Source of the DNA: Kocuria rosea | Lineage (GTDB): Bacteria; Actinomycetota; Actinomycetes; Actinomycetales; Micrococcaceae | Assembly (NCBI RefSeq): GCF_006094695.1 | Contig: NZ_CP035103.1 | Span: 2,914,001-2,978,000, forward strand | Length of the DNA: 64,000 nt | Reading direction: 5' to 3' | In this document: piece after piece, positions 9,405 to 16,409 of the stretch | Position numbering within the stretch: the stretch's first letter is position 1 | Layout: each line of letters begins with the position of its first letter | Notes under the pieces: generated by a model | The model's database searches: none | The model's input: only the letters and a program-made list of their open reading frames with translations | Told to the model about the DNA's origin: nothing | Position numbers and translations under genes: made by a program

Positions 9405-10580
9405 ATGAGAGTCGCCGTGGTCGCCGAGCAGTTCCTCCCCCACCTCAACGGAGTCACCCACTCGGTGCTGCGGGTCGTCGAGCAGCTGGTCGCCGGCGGG
9501 CACGACGTCGTGGTCGTGGCGCCCTCCTACGAACCCGCGCCGCTCGGGCGCCCGGCGGAGCAGGTCGTCGAGGACCTCGACGGGGTGCCGGTGCACCGGC
9601 TGCCAGCCGTTCCGCTCACCGGCTACCCCGCCGTGCGGGTGGCCGGCGGGACCGTGGCCCGGGTGCGGCGGCAGCTGGAGCGCTTCCGGCCTGACGTGGT
9701 CCACGTGGCCTCCCCGTTCGTGCTGGGCCGCCGGGCGATCCTGGCGGCCCAGCAGCTCGGGGTGCCGTGCGTGGCGGTCTACCAGACCGACGTGCCCGGC
9801 TACGCGGCCAAGTACGGGGCCCCGTTCCTCGAGCAGCTCCTGTGGGGGCACGTGCGCTCCATGCACAACCTCGCCACGCTCACGCTCGCGCCGTCCACCG
9901 CGGCGGTCCGGCAGCTCACCGAGCACGGCGTCCAGGACGTGCACCTGTGGCGGCGCGGGGTGGACACCACCCGCTTCTCCCCCCGGCACCGCGACGAGCG
10001 GTGGCGGGAGGAGGTCGGCGGCGGCCGGCGGATCGTCGGCTACGTGGGCCGGATCGCCCCGGAGAAGCAGGTCGAGGACCTCTCCGCGGTCGCGGACCTG
10101 CCCGGCACCCGCCTGGTGGTCGTGGGCTCGGGCCCGGAGGAGGACGCCCTGCGCCGCCGGCTCCCGCAGGCCCACTTCACCGGGCGCCGCAGCGGTGCCG
10201 ACCTGGCGCGCATCATGGCGTCCTTCGACGTGTTCGTCCACCCCGGCGAGTTCGAGACGTTCTGCCAGACGATCCAGGAGGCCATGGCCTCGGGGGTGCC
10301 GGTGGTCGCGACCGGCCGGGGCGGTCCCCTCGACCTCGTGGACCGGTCCCGCACCGGCTGGCTCTATCCCCCGGGCGACCTCGGGGCGCTGCGCGGGTAC
10401 GTGGCGGATCTCCTGGGCGACGAGGCGAAGCGGGCCGCGTTCGGCGTCGCGGCGCACGCGGCGGTCCAGGGCCGGACGTGGGACGTGCTGGTCGGGCAGC
10501 TGCTCGAGCACTACGAGCGCGCCGTGGCGCTCTCGGCGCAGGGGCAGGGGCGCAGCCGCCGGCACCGCCGGGCCGTCTGA
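9405..10580 (+). CDS. GT4-family glycosyltransferase, likely GDP-mannose-dependent alpha-mannosyltransferase
   Basis: Transfers a sugar, probably mannose, to a lipid or glycan acceptor at the inner membrane face. The 391-residue protein has the GT-B fold. Its N-terminus is MRVAVVAEQFLPHLNGVTHS with the glycine-asparagine acceptor loop, and IVGYVGRIAPEKQVEDL opens the nucleotide-sugar domain. The retaining-GT signature E-x7-E occurs in FETFCQTIQEAMASG. The closest remembered relatives are MgtA and PimB-type mannosyltransferases of corynebacteria and mycobacteria, but donor and acceptor are inferred. The ATG at 9405 gives the expected N-terminus. The gene is divergent from perM. Confidence 0.9.
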   Translation: MRVAVVAEQFLPHLNGVTHSVLRVVEQLVAGGHDVVVVAPSYEPAPLGRPAEQVVEDLDGVPVHRLPAVPLTGYPAVRVAGGTVARVRRQLERFRPDVVHVASPFVLGRRAILAAQQLGVPCVAVYQTDVPGYAAKYGAPFLEQLLWGHVRSMHNLATLTLAPSTAAVRQLTEHGVQDVHLWRRGVDTTRFSPRHRDERWREEVGGGRRIVGYVGRIAPEKQVEDLSAVADLPGTRLVVVGSGPEEDALRRRLPQAHFTGRRSGADLARIMASFDVFVHPGEFETFCQTIQEAMASGVPVVATGRGGPLDLVDRSRTGWLYPPGDLGALRGYVADLLGDEAKRAAFGVAAHAAVQGRTWDVLVGQLLEHYERAVALSAQGQGRSRRHRRAV

Positions 10581-10583
10581 GGG

Positions 10584-10967
10584 CTACCGGCGGGCGGGGG
10601 ACGCGTCCAGCACGGGCGCCCCGGTGCCGGCGTACCGCCCCGGCTCCGCGGTCAGCACGGTCAGCCCGTGGACCAGGGCCGTGGCCGCGGTGAGCCCGGC
10701 GAGCGGATCGGCCGCCCCCGTCGCGGCCAGCGCTCCCCACGCCCGGGCCACGGCGGCGTCCGCGGGGAGGACCCGGCCCGGGAAGCGCAGCTCGAGCTGC
10801 TCCGCCCACAGCGTCTCGTCGGGCCGCTCGGCGAGCAGCTCCCCGAGCACCGTGGCGGGCAGGAACAGCCGCCGGTGTCCGTGCCGGCGCAGGACCTCGG
10901 CCAGCTCGGGGCAGCGCTCCGGGGTGCGCACCCCCAGCAGCACGGAACGGTCCAGGAGGAGGTCCAC
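10584..10967 (-). CDS. PIN-domain protein (VapC-like, possibly degenerate)
   Basis: A 127-residue protein that starts MDLLLDRSVLLG, the first PIN strand with aspartate 6, and continues with FLPATVLGELLAE carrying the expected glutamate. The closing block DPLAGLTAATALVHGLTVLT matches VapC-type ends, but the position that usually holds the third acidic residue reads alanine, with an aspartate a few residues earlier instead. Nuclease activity is therefore doubtful. It lies 11 bp downstream of a small gene on the same strand, as in a toxin-antitoxin pair, and is convergent with the mannosyltransferase gene, from which it is separated by only three bases. Confidence 0.7.
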   Translation of the reverse strand: MDLLLDRSVLLGVRTPERCPELAEVLRRHGHRRLFLPATVLGELLAERPDETLWAEQLELRFPGRVLPADAAVARAWGALAATGAADPLAGLTAATALVHGLTVLTAEPGRYAGTGAPVLDASPARR

Positions 10968-10978
10968 GGCGGCGGGCC

Positions 10979-11206
10979 TCAGGCCGCGGCGGCGAGCTCC
11001 CCGCGGGCCGGAGCCAGCAGGAAGTCCACGAACTCGGTGCGGACCTGCACCACGCGGGCGTAGTCCTCGACGCTCATGGCGGAGACGCTGATCGCCGGGA
11101 CGCTCGGCGCGGGGTCGCGGCGGGTCCCGTCCCCGGTGGCCGGGACGGCGTGGGAGGGCTGGGGGAACGCGCCCGTGCGGGCGGCGGAGTGGCGGAGGTC
11201 GGACAT
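10979..11206 (-). CDS. Small protein upstream of the PIN gene, possible antitoxin
   Basis: A 75-residue acidic, alanine-rich protein (MSDLRHSAARTGAF to ELAAAA). A central MSVEDYARVVQVRTEFVDFLLAPARGE could be an amphipathic toxin-binding helix. I recognise no DNA-binding domain, so antitoxin is inferred only from size and position just before the PIN gene. ATG at 11206 is preferred because GAAGGA stands eight bases before it. An in-frame ATG at 11296 would extend the protein by 30 residues beginning MFTGGSDDEAA; this extension matches a short ORF in front of the gene at 11763. Confidence 0.55.
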   Translation of the reverse strand: MSDLRHSAARTGAFPQPSHAVPATGDGTRRDPAPSVPAISVSAMSVEDYARVVQVRTEFVDFLLAPARGELAAAA

Positions 11207-11264
11207 GACCGGGATCCTTCGTGCGCTCTTGCTCGCACCGGGTACCGCTGCTGCGGCGATGCGA

Positions 11265-11323
11265 GCCGCTTCGTCATCCGAACCACCCGTGAACATGGGG
11301 TTGGTGCCCGGTCAAGTCGGAGC
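11265..11323 (-). repeat. Leader element, copy A (faces the gene at 11206)
   Basis: Read on the minus strand this runs from GCTCCGAC through CCAACCCCATGTTCACGGG to GATGACGAAGCGGC. The 40-base core matches copy B at all but about three positions. It can fold as a hairpin (CCAACCC with GGGTGG, one bulged A, ATG in the loop). It also opens a reading frame beginning MFTGGSDDEAA that continues in frame into the small gene at 11206. Confidence 0.7.
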
Positions 11324-11662
11324 TTGCCGACCGGGTCTCTTGAAGCTCTCCCCATTGAACCACATCGGCCGAACCGTGTCCGCGTGCGGCGACCCGGCCG
11401 GATCCGGTGCCCCCTCCTGTGCACAGGCCTTCCCCGGGGTGTCACCGCCCGGACATCTCGACGACACATCGTTGCGCTGGAATGGGTCCCGTAGTACCGG
11501 GGACGGCGCAGGCGACGGCCCCGCGCATTACGTTTCAGTGACACAACTCACGACTCGCTTGTCGAGGTGTCGGTGCCGCGGGGTAGCCTGAACCTGCTTC
11601 TCGAGATGCGGCGTCCACGCCCTCGGCCGGAGATCGACGATCCCCGGCGGAACCGTGGAGGG

Positions 11663-11720
11663 GCTCCGACCCGCTGCGCGCCAACCCGATGTTCCCGGGT
11701 GGATCGGATGACGAAGCGGC
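11663..11720 (+). repeat. Leader element, copy B (faces the gene at 11763)
   Basis: Plus-strand copy of the same element, from GCTCCGAC through CCAACCCGATGTTCCCGGG to GATGACGAAGCGGC, located 42 bp before the downstream start. It preserves the hairpin and the peptide start MFPGGSDDEAA. Two of the differences from copy A inside the reading frame are synonymous third-position changes. Confidence 0.7.
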
Positions 11721-11766
11721 GGGCAACGCCATCGGATGCCTGCAAGAACGTCAGGAGAAAACATGA
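11689..11766 (+). CDS. Possible 25-codon leader peptide
   Basis: ATG at 11689 opens a 25-codon frame, MFPGGSDDEAAGNAI and on, whose TGA (11764-11766) overlaps the ATG of the next gene at 11763. Such overlap would allow translational coupling. The same first residues occur in copy A upstream of the gene at 11206. No clear ribosome-binding site precedes it, so translation is uncertain; the conservation could instead reflect RNA structure. Confidence 0.35.
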   Translation: MFPGGSDDEAAGNAIGCLQERQEKT

Positions 11767-12059
11767 CCATGTCCGAAGAAAGAACAGCCATCACCACCGA
11801 CCAGCGCGAGGAGTGGATCGACGTGACCGTCACCGCCCTCCCCGATCTCCACCTCGTCCGTCTCACGTCGACCGACGGGGACGTGCAGGAGTACCTGAGC
11901 CCCGAGGCCGACGACCTGGCCGCCGCGGCGGAGCACACGGAGGGTACGGCGCAATGGTGCGCCAAGTACCGCCAGCTCCTCGTTCCCGGAGCCCTCGCGG
12001 CGACCGGACGGCACCCGTTCTTCAAGCTCCACCCCTCGTCCCTCCCGCTGTCGGCATAG
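11763..12059 (+). CDS. Hypothetical 98-residue protein
   Basis: Starts at ATG 11763 behind AGGAG (11753-11757); ATG 11769 is the alternative. The sequence begins MTMSEERTAITTDQREEWID, then shows alternating hydrophobic residues suggestive of two or three beta strands (VTVTALPDLHLVRLTSTDG and VQEYLSPEA). A helix-like region with one cysteine (TAQWCAKYRQLLV) follows. I do not recognise the family. It is small, acidic in its first half and probably cytoplasmic. A terminator follows 19 bp after the stop, so it is a single-gene transcript with a long leader. Confidence 0.7.
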   Translation: MTMSEERTAITTDQREEWIDVTVTALPDLHLVRLTSTDGDVQEYLSPEADDLAAAAEHTEGTAQWCAKYRQLLVPGALAATGRHPFFKLHPSSLPLSA

Positions 12060-12078
12060 CCGGCGGACAGGAGCGCAC

Positions 12079-12109
12079 GGAGGCCGCAGCCCGTCGGGCT
12101 GCGGCCTCC
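12079..12109 (+). terminator. Terminator after the 98-residue protein gene
   Basis: A perfect 14-bp stem (GGAGGCCGCAGCCC and its complement) closed by a GTC loop. Confidence 0.7.
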
Positions 12110-12161
12110 ATCGTGCGGGAGGACGGTGACGTCCGGAGCGCCGGTGGGACCCGCGGGGTGC

Positions 12162-12350
12162 TCACTCGAGGCCGTAGTCCCCCGCCGAGCCCCAGCCGCC
12201 GCCGGCCTCGTCGGCGGAGCCGTCGAATCCCCACTCGGAGGCCTCGACCTCGAACGGCACGGAGACGTCCAGCTCGGCGTCGGAGACCCGGTTCACCACG
12301 AAGGGGTCCTCCGGCTCCTCCGCGGCGGGGAGCGGATCGGGAATGGTCAC
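12162..12350 (-). CDS. Small acidic protein of unknown function
   Basis: A 62-residue protein starting at GTG 12350, with GGGAGGAAG seven bases upstream. It is strongly acidic, with few basic residues, and ends in a glycine-, serine- and tryptophan-rich tail (SADEAGGGWGSAGDYGLE). Low complexity suggests a disordered protein. It lies downstream of cspA on the same strand but behind the cspA hairpin, so it may be expressed by read-through. I recognise no family. Confidence 0.55.
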   Translation of the reverse strand: MTIPDPLPAAEEPEDPFVVNRVSDAELDVSVPFEVEASEWGFDGSADEAGGGWGSAGDYGLE

Positions 12351-12387
12351 GGCGCTTCCTCCCGGTGCTGCTCGGCGGGTACGACGA

Positions 12388-12424
12388 CAGAACCGCCGCC
12401 GGGCGCAGCCCGACGACGGTTCTG
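12388..12424 (-). terminator. Terminator after cspA
   Basis: CAGAACCG pairs with CGGTTCTG, and a nearly complete inner stem closes on a GCA loop, about 34 bp after the cspA stop. Confidence 0.6.
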
Positions 12425-12457
12425 GAGGATCAACGGGCCGGAGCCCGCGGAAGATCC

Positions 12458-12664
12458 TTAGGAGATGACGTTGATGTTCGCAGCCTGGGGGCCCTTGGGG
12501 CCGTCCTGGGTCTCGAACTCGACGCGGTCGTTCTCGTTCAGCGAGCGGAAGCCGTTCGAGTTGATCGCGGAGAAGTGGGCGAAGACGTCCTTGGAGCCGT
12601 CCTCGGGGGTGATAAAGCCGAAGCCCTTGTCAGCGTTGAACCACTTGACGATACCGGTAGTCAT
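12458..12664 (-). CDS. cspA: Cold-shock protein (CspA family)
   Basis: A 68-residue single-domain OB-fold protein that binds single-stranded RNA or DNA and melts RNA structure. Both nucleic-acid motifs are intact: KGFGFI (RNP1) and VFAHF (RNP2), after the start [19 protein letters not shown]. The acidic and polar loop [13 protein letters not shown] ends the protein. Length and sequence are typical of actinobacterial CspA. It has an unusually AT-rich leader of at least 150 bases, in keeping with cold control at mRNA level, and its own terminator. Confidence 0.96.
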   Translation of the reverse strand: MTTGIVKWFNADKGFGFITPEDGSKDVFAHFSAINSNGFRSLNENDRVEFETQDGPKGPQAANINVIS

Positions 12665-12830
12665 GGGAGACCTGATCCTTCATGAGATGAACGTTTCCCG
12701 ACGTTCGAGAAACAAAACAGTTGTGATGCATGGAAAACGTCTTCTCAGAAAAACTGCTGCACCCGAGTGGGCCGAACTGCTTGAAAGACAAAAACGAACC
12801 TCAACAACTGCGGACTACTCTACACGAGAT
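12665..12830 (-). promoter_or_regulatory. Long AT-rich 5' leader of cspA
   Basis: This stretch is strikingly AT-rich against the very GC-rich surroundings, with runs such as TTTTTGTCTTTC and TTTTTCTGAG on the minus strand. A -10-like TAGAGT lies at about 12821-12826. Cold-shock genes commonly carry long structured leaders that switch translation on at low temperature; that role here is inferred from position and composition. Confidence 0.5.
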
Positions 12831-12886
12831 CCGGCGCCGCACCACCCGGGACGGGGCGCCGGACCCGGCCCGGCACCGGGGACCGC

Positions 12887-13210
12887 TCAGACCGGCGGGG
12901 CGCCGAGCTCGATGAGGAGCACTCCGCCGGCGATGAGGGCCACCCCGGCCGCCGTCACCCAGGTGAACGGCTCGCGGAACAGGACCCGGCCGGCCAGTGC
13001 CGTCAGCGCCACGCCGGAGGCCGACCAGATGCCGTAGGCGACGCCCAGCGCCATGCCCTCGGCCAGGACGAGGCTCAGGCAGGTGAACGCCACCAGGTAG
13101 CCGACGGCCACGGCGGCGTACCAGCGGCGGCGGCCCCGGGCGGCCATCCGCAGGGACAGGGTTCCAGCGACCTCGGTGAGGATCGAGACACTGAGGAAGA
13201 GCCAGGCCAT
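12887..13210 (-). CDS. Small multidrug resistance (SMR) transporter, second subunit
   Basis: A 107-residue, four-helix proton-coupled exporter of the EmrE/SMR family. It begins MAWLFLSVSILTEVAGTLSL, with the essential membrane glutamate in the first helix. GVAYGIWSASGVALTAL is the signature of helix 3, and LIAGGVLLIELG closes the fourth helix. Its start overlaps the stop of the upstream SMR gene by one base (TGATG). The pair probably forms a heterodimeric exporter of cations such as quaternary ammonium compounds or guanidinium, as in EbrAB-type systems; the substrate is not visible. Confidence 0.92.
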   Translation of the reverse strand: MAWLFLSVSILTEVAGTLSLRMAARGRRRWYAAVAVGYLVAFTCLSLVLAEGMALGVAYGIWSASGVALTALAGRVLFREPFTWVTAAGVALIAGGVLLIELGAPPV

Positions 13211-13557
13211 CAGGCCGCCTCCTCGGTCTCGCGGGCGGGGCGGCGGGAGCCGAGCTCCACGCAGAGCACGCCGGCCACGACCAGCACGATCCCGGCCAGC
13301 ACGGCCGGGCTCAGCCGCTCACCGTAGACCACGGCCGCCGCCAGAGCGGTGAGCATCACCCCGAGGGCGGCCCACACGCCGTAGGCGACCCCCACCGGCA
13401 TGCCGCGGCGCAGCACGGCCGCCAGGAGGGTGAACGCGGCGAGGTAGCCGGCGACGACGAGCGCGTACCAGGCGGGCTCGTCCAGAGCCGCCTTCAGCGA
13501 CAGCGTGGCCGCCACCTCGGCGAGCACGGCGGCGAGCAGCAGCAGCCGGCGCAGCAC
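13210..13557 (-). CDS. Small multidrug resistance (SMR) transporter, first subunit
   Basis: A 115-residue SMR protein with four predicted helices. The first, LLLLAAVLAEVAATLSLKAA, holds the conserved glutamate, and GVAYGVWAALGVMLTALAAAV is the helix 3 signature. The C-terminus is short and charged (RRPARETEEAA). It starts three bases after the TetR gene stop and overlaps the next SMR gene by one base, so TetR-SMR-SMR is one operon. Two tandem different subunits suggest a paired, possibly heterodimeric transporter. Confidence 0.92.
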   Translation of the reverse strand: MLRRLLLLAAVLAEVAATLSLKAALDEPAWYALVVAGYLAAFTLLAAVLRRGMPVGVAYGVWAALGVMLTALAAAVVYGERLSPAVLAGIVLVVAGVLCVELGSRRPARETEEAA

Positions 13558-13560
13558 GGC

Positions 13561-14091
13561 TCAGCCCTCCAGGAGCTCGTCGGCGACCGCCCTGACCCGG
13601 GCCCGTTCCTGCGGGTCGGGGGCGAAGACGCCCGCGGCGTCGGCGAACCACACGCCGTCGGCGAGCAGCCGCACGGCCAGCAGCCGGCTCCGGCGCTCGG
13701 CGGGCAGGTCCGCGGGCAGGTGCACCCACGGCTCCACCCGCGCGACCCAGCGCTCCTTGAGCGTGGCGCGCAGCCGCTGGTCGGTGAGCATCACGAGGTC
13801 GGTCTCGTCGACCTCCCCGGACAGGCACCAGTCGAGGTAGGCGCGCAGCCGTTCCGCCGCGGGCACCTGCTCCGGGGGGCCGGGCAGGCGGCGGGCCATC
13901 TGCGCGTCCCAGCCGTCCATCACCCGGTCCACCAGGGCGAGCATCAGCGCCTCCTTGGTGGGGAAGTGGTACATCACCCCGGGCTTGGTCAGACCCGCCT
14001 GCCGCGCGGCCGACGCCAGGGAGACCGTGCCGCCGCCCCGGATCAGCTCGAGGGCGCCGTCGAGGATGCGCTCGCGGGAGGAGGTGCTCAT
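13561..14091 (-). CDS. TetR-family regulator of the SMR operon
   Basis: A 176-residue repressor with the TetR helix-turn-helix at its start (SRERILDGALELI, VSLASAARQAGLTKPGVMYHFPTKEAL) and a helical ligand domain. ATG at 14091 (MSTSSRER) is chosen over the upstream ATG at 14139 because the family starts there, although no strong ribosome-binding site is seen. It is the first gene of the SMR operon, and an imperfect palindrome lies just upstream, so autoregulated, ligand-induced export is likely. It is also divergent from the betaine operon, so a role there cannot be excluded. Confidence 0.88.
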   Translation of the reverse strand: MSTSSRERILDGALELIRGGGTVSLASAARQAGLTKPGVMYHFPTKEALMLALVDRVMDGWDAQMARRLPGPPEQVPAAERLRAYLDWCLSGEVDETDLVMLTDQRLRATLKERWVARVEPWVHLPADLPAERRSRLLAVRLLADGVWFADAAGVFAPDPQERARVRAVADELLEG

Positions 14092-14104
14092 GAGAAAGAA
14101 CTTT

Positions 14105-14122
14105 ACCAACCGGAAGGGTGGT
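14105..14122. promoter_or_regulatory. Candidate TetR operator upstream of the SMR operon
   Basis: ACCAACCGGAAGGGTGGT is a 7-bp inverted repeat with one mismatch around GGAA, 13 bp from the TetR start codon. The position suits repression by the adjacent TetR protein. Confidence 0.4.
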
Positions 14123-14267
14123 GACACGATGTTGAGCATCCCCGGGGCGCGGGTTTCGGCCGCCGCACCGGTCCGCGGGCACGACGACGTCCCGCCCCTG
14201 CCCGGTCCGCGCTGGACCCGGCAGGTGCTCCCCGACCCGGATCACCACTTCCAGGAGGACTCGTCCC

Positions 14268-16409
14268 ATGACTTCCGCCCTGCACCAGTCACCGCCCGAG
14301 AGCGGCACCCCACCCGCCGGGCGCTCCCGGCCGGCCGTGAACCGGACGGTCTTCGCCGGCTCGGGCATCACCATCGTCCTGTTCTCCCTGTGGGCGATCC
14401 TCGCCCCCGACCAGGCCTCCGCGGTGATCAGCGCCGTGGTCGGCTGGATCGCGACCAACATGGGCTGGTTCTACGTCCTCACCGCCACGGTGGTGACGGT
14501 CTTCGTCCTGGTCGTGGCGTTCTCCCGCGAGGGGACCATCAAGATGGGCCCCGACCACTCGAAGCCGCAGTACAACCTGTTCACCTGGACCGCGATGCTC
14601 TTCGCCGCCGGCATCGGCATCGACCTGCTGTTCTTCTCCGTGGCCGAGCCCGTCACCCAGTACTACGGCCCGCCCGCCGGGGAGGGCGGGACGGCCGAGG
14701 CCACCCGCATGGCCGTGGTGTGGACGCTGTTCCACTACGGCGTCACGGGCTGGGCGATGTACGCGCTGATGGGCATGGCCTTCGGCTACTTCGCCTACCG
14801 GTGGAACATGCCCCTGAGCATCCGTTCGGCCCTCTACCCGCTGATCGGCAAGCGGGTGCAGGGGCGCACGGGGGACGTCGTGGACATCGCGGCGCTGCTC
14901 GGCACGATCTTCGGCGTGGCCACCTCGCTGGGCATCGGCGTGGTGCAGCTCAACTACGGCCTCTACCTGCTCTTCGGGATCGAGGAGGGGACCGCGGCGC
15001 AGATCGGGCTGATCGTCGTGGCCGTGGTGATGGCCACCGCCTCGTGCGTCTCGGGCGTGGACAAGGGCATCCGCAGGCTCTCCGAGCTCAACGTGCTCAT
15101 GGCCGTGGCGCTGATCGTCTGGGTGCTCGTGGCCGGCCGGACCTCGTTCCTGCTCGACGCCACGGTGCAGAACCTCGGCGACTACGTCTCCTCGCTGCCG
15201 GGGATGACCATGGAGACGTTCGCCTACACCGGTGCGGCGGAGTGGATGGCGGGGTGGACCCTCTTCTTCTGGGCCTGGTGGATCGCCTGGGCGCCGTTCG
15301 TCGGCCTGTTCCTGGCGCGGATCTCCCGGGGCCGCACCCTGCGCGAGTTCGTGATCGCGACCCTGACCGTGCCGTTCCTGTTCATCCTCATCCTGGTCTC
15401 GGTCTTCGGCAACAGCGCCCTGGCGATCGTCACGGGCGGCGACGACGCCTTCGGCCAGGCCGCCATGAACACCCCCGAGCGGGCGTTCTACTCGCTGCTC
15501 GAGCAGTACCCGGGCGCGCCGGTGCTCATCGCGCTCGCCTCGCTGGCCGGGCTGCTGTTCTACGTCACGAGCGCCGACTCGGGCGCGCTCGTGATGTCGA
15601 CGTTCACCTCGACGATCCAGGACCCCACCCAGGACGGGCCCAAGTGGCTGCGCATCTTCTGGGCCGCCGCCACCGGGCTGCTGACCCTGGCGATGCTGCT
15701 GGTGGGCGGGGTGCCGACCCTGCAGGCCGCCACGCTGATCATCGGCCTGCCCTTCTCGATCGTGATGTACCTGGTCATGATCGGGTTCTGGAAGGCCCTG
15801 CGCGCCGAGCGCTCCCAGCGCGAGGGGCGCAGCTCCACCCGCCGCTCCGCGGCCGCGTCCCGCATCCCCGGCCCGGACAGCCACTGGCGCCGGCGGCTCT
15901 CCCGGACCGGCTCGTTCCCGGGCCCGAAGGCCGTGCGCCGCTACGAGGACGAGGCGCTCGTCCCCGCCCTCGCGGAGGTCGTCGAGGAGTTCCGGGCCCA
16001 GGGCCTCGACGCCGAGCTCACCAGCTCGGTGGTCGGCTACCAGGACCTGTCCGAGCACACGCTGACCGTGCGGATGGGCGAGGACCGGGACTTCTGCTAC
16101 CAGATCTATCCGGTGGCCACACCCGTGCCGGCCTTCGGCGGGTTCCGCACCAACCCGGACTCCGACCTGTACTACCGCCTGGAGGTCTTCAACGAGACCG
16201 GCTCCCAGGGCACGGACGTCATGGACTGGAGCCACGAGCAGGTCATCAACGACGTCCTCGACAGCTGGGAGGCGCACCTGGCCTTCCTGAGCATCCACGA
16301 CGGGCCGTCCGTCATCCAGGACGGCGAGCAGGGCCACCCCGACTGGTCCACCGACATCCACGACGTGCCGACGGGGCAGATCCCCGCGGCGAAGGAGGCA
16401 CACCCGTGA
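14268..16409 (+). CDS. betT: BCCT-family choline/betaine transporter
   Basis: Sodium- or proton-coupled importer of choline or glycine betaine. The 713-residue protein has twelve membrane helices and BCCT landmarks: MLFAAGIGIDLLFFSVAEPV, and the helix 8 block FFWAWWIAWAPFVGLFLARISRG with its tryptophan-rich binding site. A long soluble C-terminal domain of about 190 residues follows helix 12, as in BetT of the choline type, where it senses osmotic state. ATG at 14268 has CAGGAGGA upstream. It overlaps the next gene by four bases. Beside choline oxidation genes, choline is the likely substrate. Confidence 0.94.
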   Translation: MTSALHQSPPESGTPPAGRSRPAVNRTVFAGSGITIVLFSLWAILAPDQASAVISAVVGWIATNMGWFYVLTATVVTVFVLVVAFSREGTIKMGPDHSKPQYNLFTWTAMLFAAGIGIDLLFFSVAEPVTQYYGPPAGEGGTAEATRMAVVWTLFHYGVTGWAMYALMGMAFGYFAYRWNMPLSIRSALYPLIGKRVQGRTGDVVDIAALLGTIFGVATSLGIGVVQLNYGLYLLFGIEEGTAAQIGLIVVAVVMATASCVSGVDKGIRRLSELNVLMAVALIVWVLVAGRTSFLLDATVQNLGDYVSSLPGMTMETFAYTGAAEWMAGWTLFFWAWWIAWAPFVGLFLARISRGRTLREFVIATLTVPFLFILILVSVFGNSALAIVTGGDDAFGQAAMNTPERAFYSLLEQYPGAPVLIALASLAGLLFYVTSADSGALVMSTFTSTIQDPTQDGPKWLRIFWAAATGLLTLAMLLVGGVPTLQAATLIIGLPFSIVMYLVMIGFWKALRAERSQREGRSSTRRSAAASRIPGPDSHWRRRLSRTGSFPGPKAVRRYEDEALVPALAEVVEEFRAQGLDAELTSSVVGYQDLSEHTLTVRMGEDRDFCYQIYPVATPVPAFGGFRTNPDSDLYYRLEVFNETGSQGTDVMDWSHEQVINDVLDSWEAHLAFLSIHDGPSVIQDGEQGHPDWSTDIHDVPTGQIPAAKEAHP

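Larger units (their letters stand above)
11207..11762. other. Intergenic stretch with two divergent long leaders
   Basis: This 556-base spacer separates the divergent genes at 11206 and 11763. It holds no convincing full-length gene. It does hold two copies of a related leader element, one facing each gene, and promoter-like sequence for the plus-strand gene (TTGTCG at 11556-11561 and TAGCCT at 11585-11590, spacing wide). Base composition is less GC-biased than the neighbouring genes. Confidence 0.5.

Noticed and set aside
11341..11400. Possible tRNA-like D-arm on the minus strand (GTGGTTCAATGGGGAGAGC)
   Set aside because: The resemblance to a D arm is limited to a few bases; no acceptor stem, anticodon arm or T arm can be paired at the right distances.
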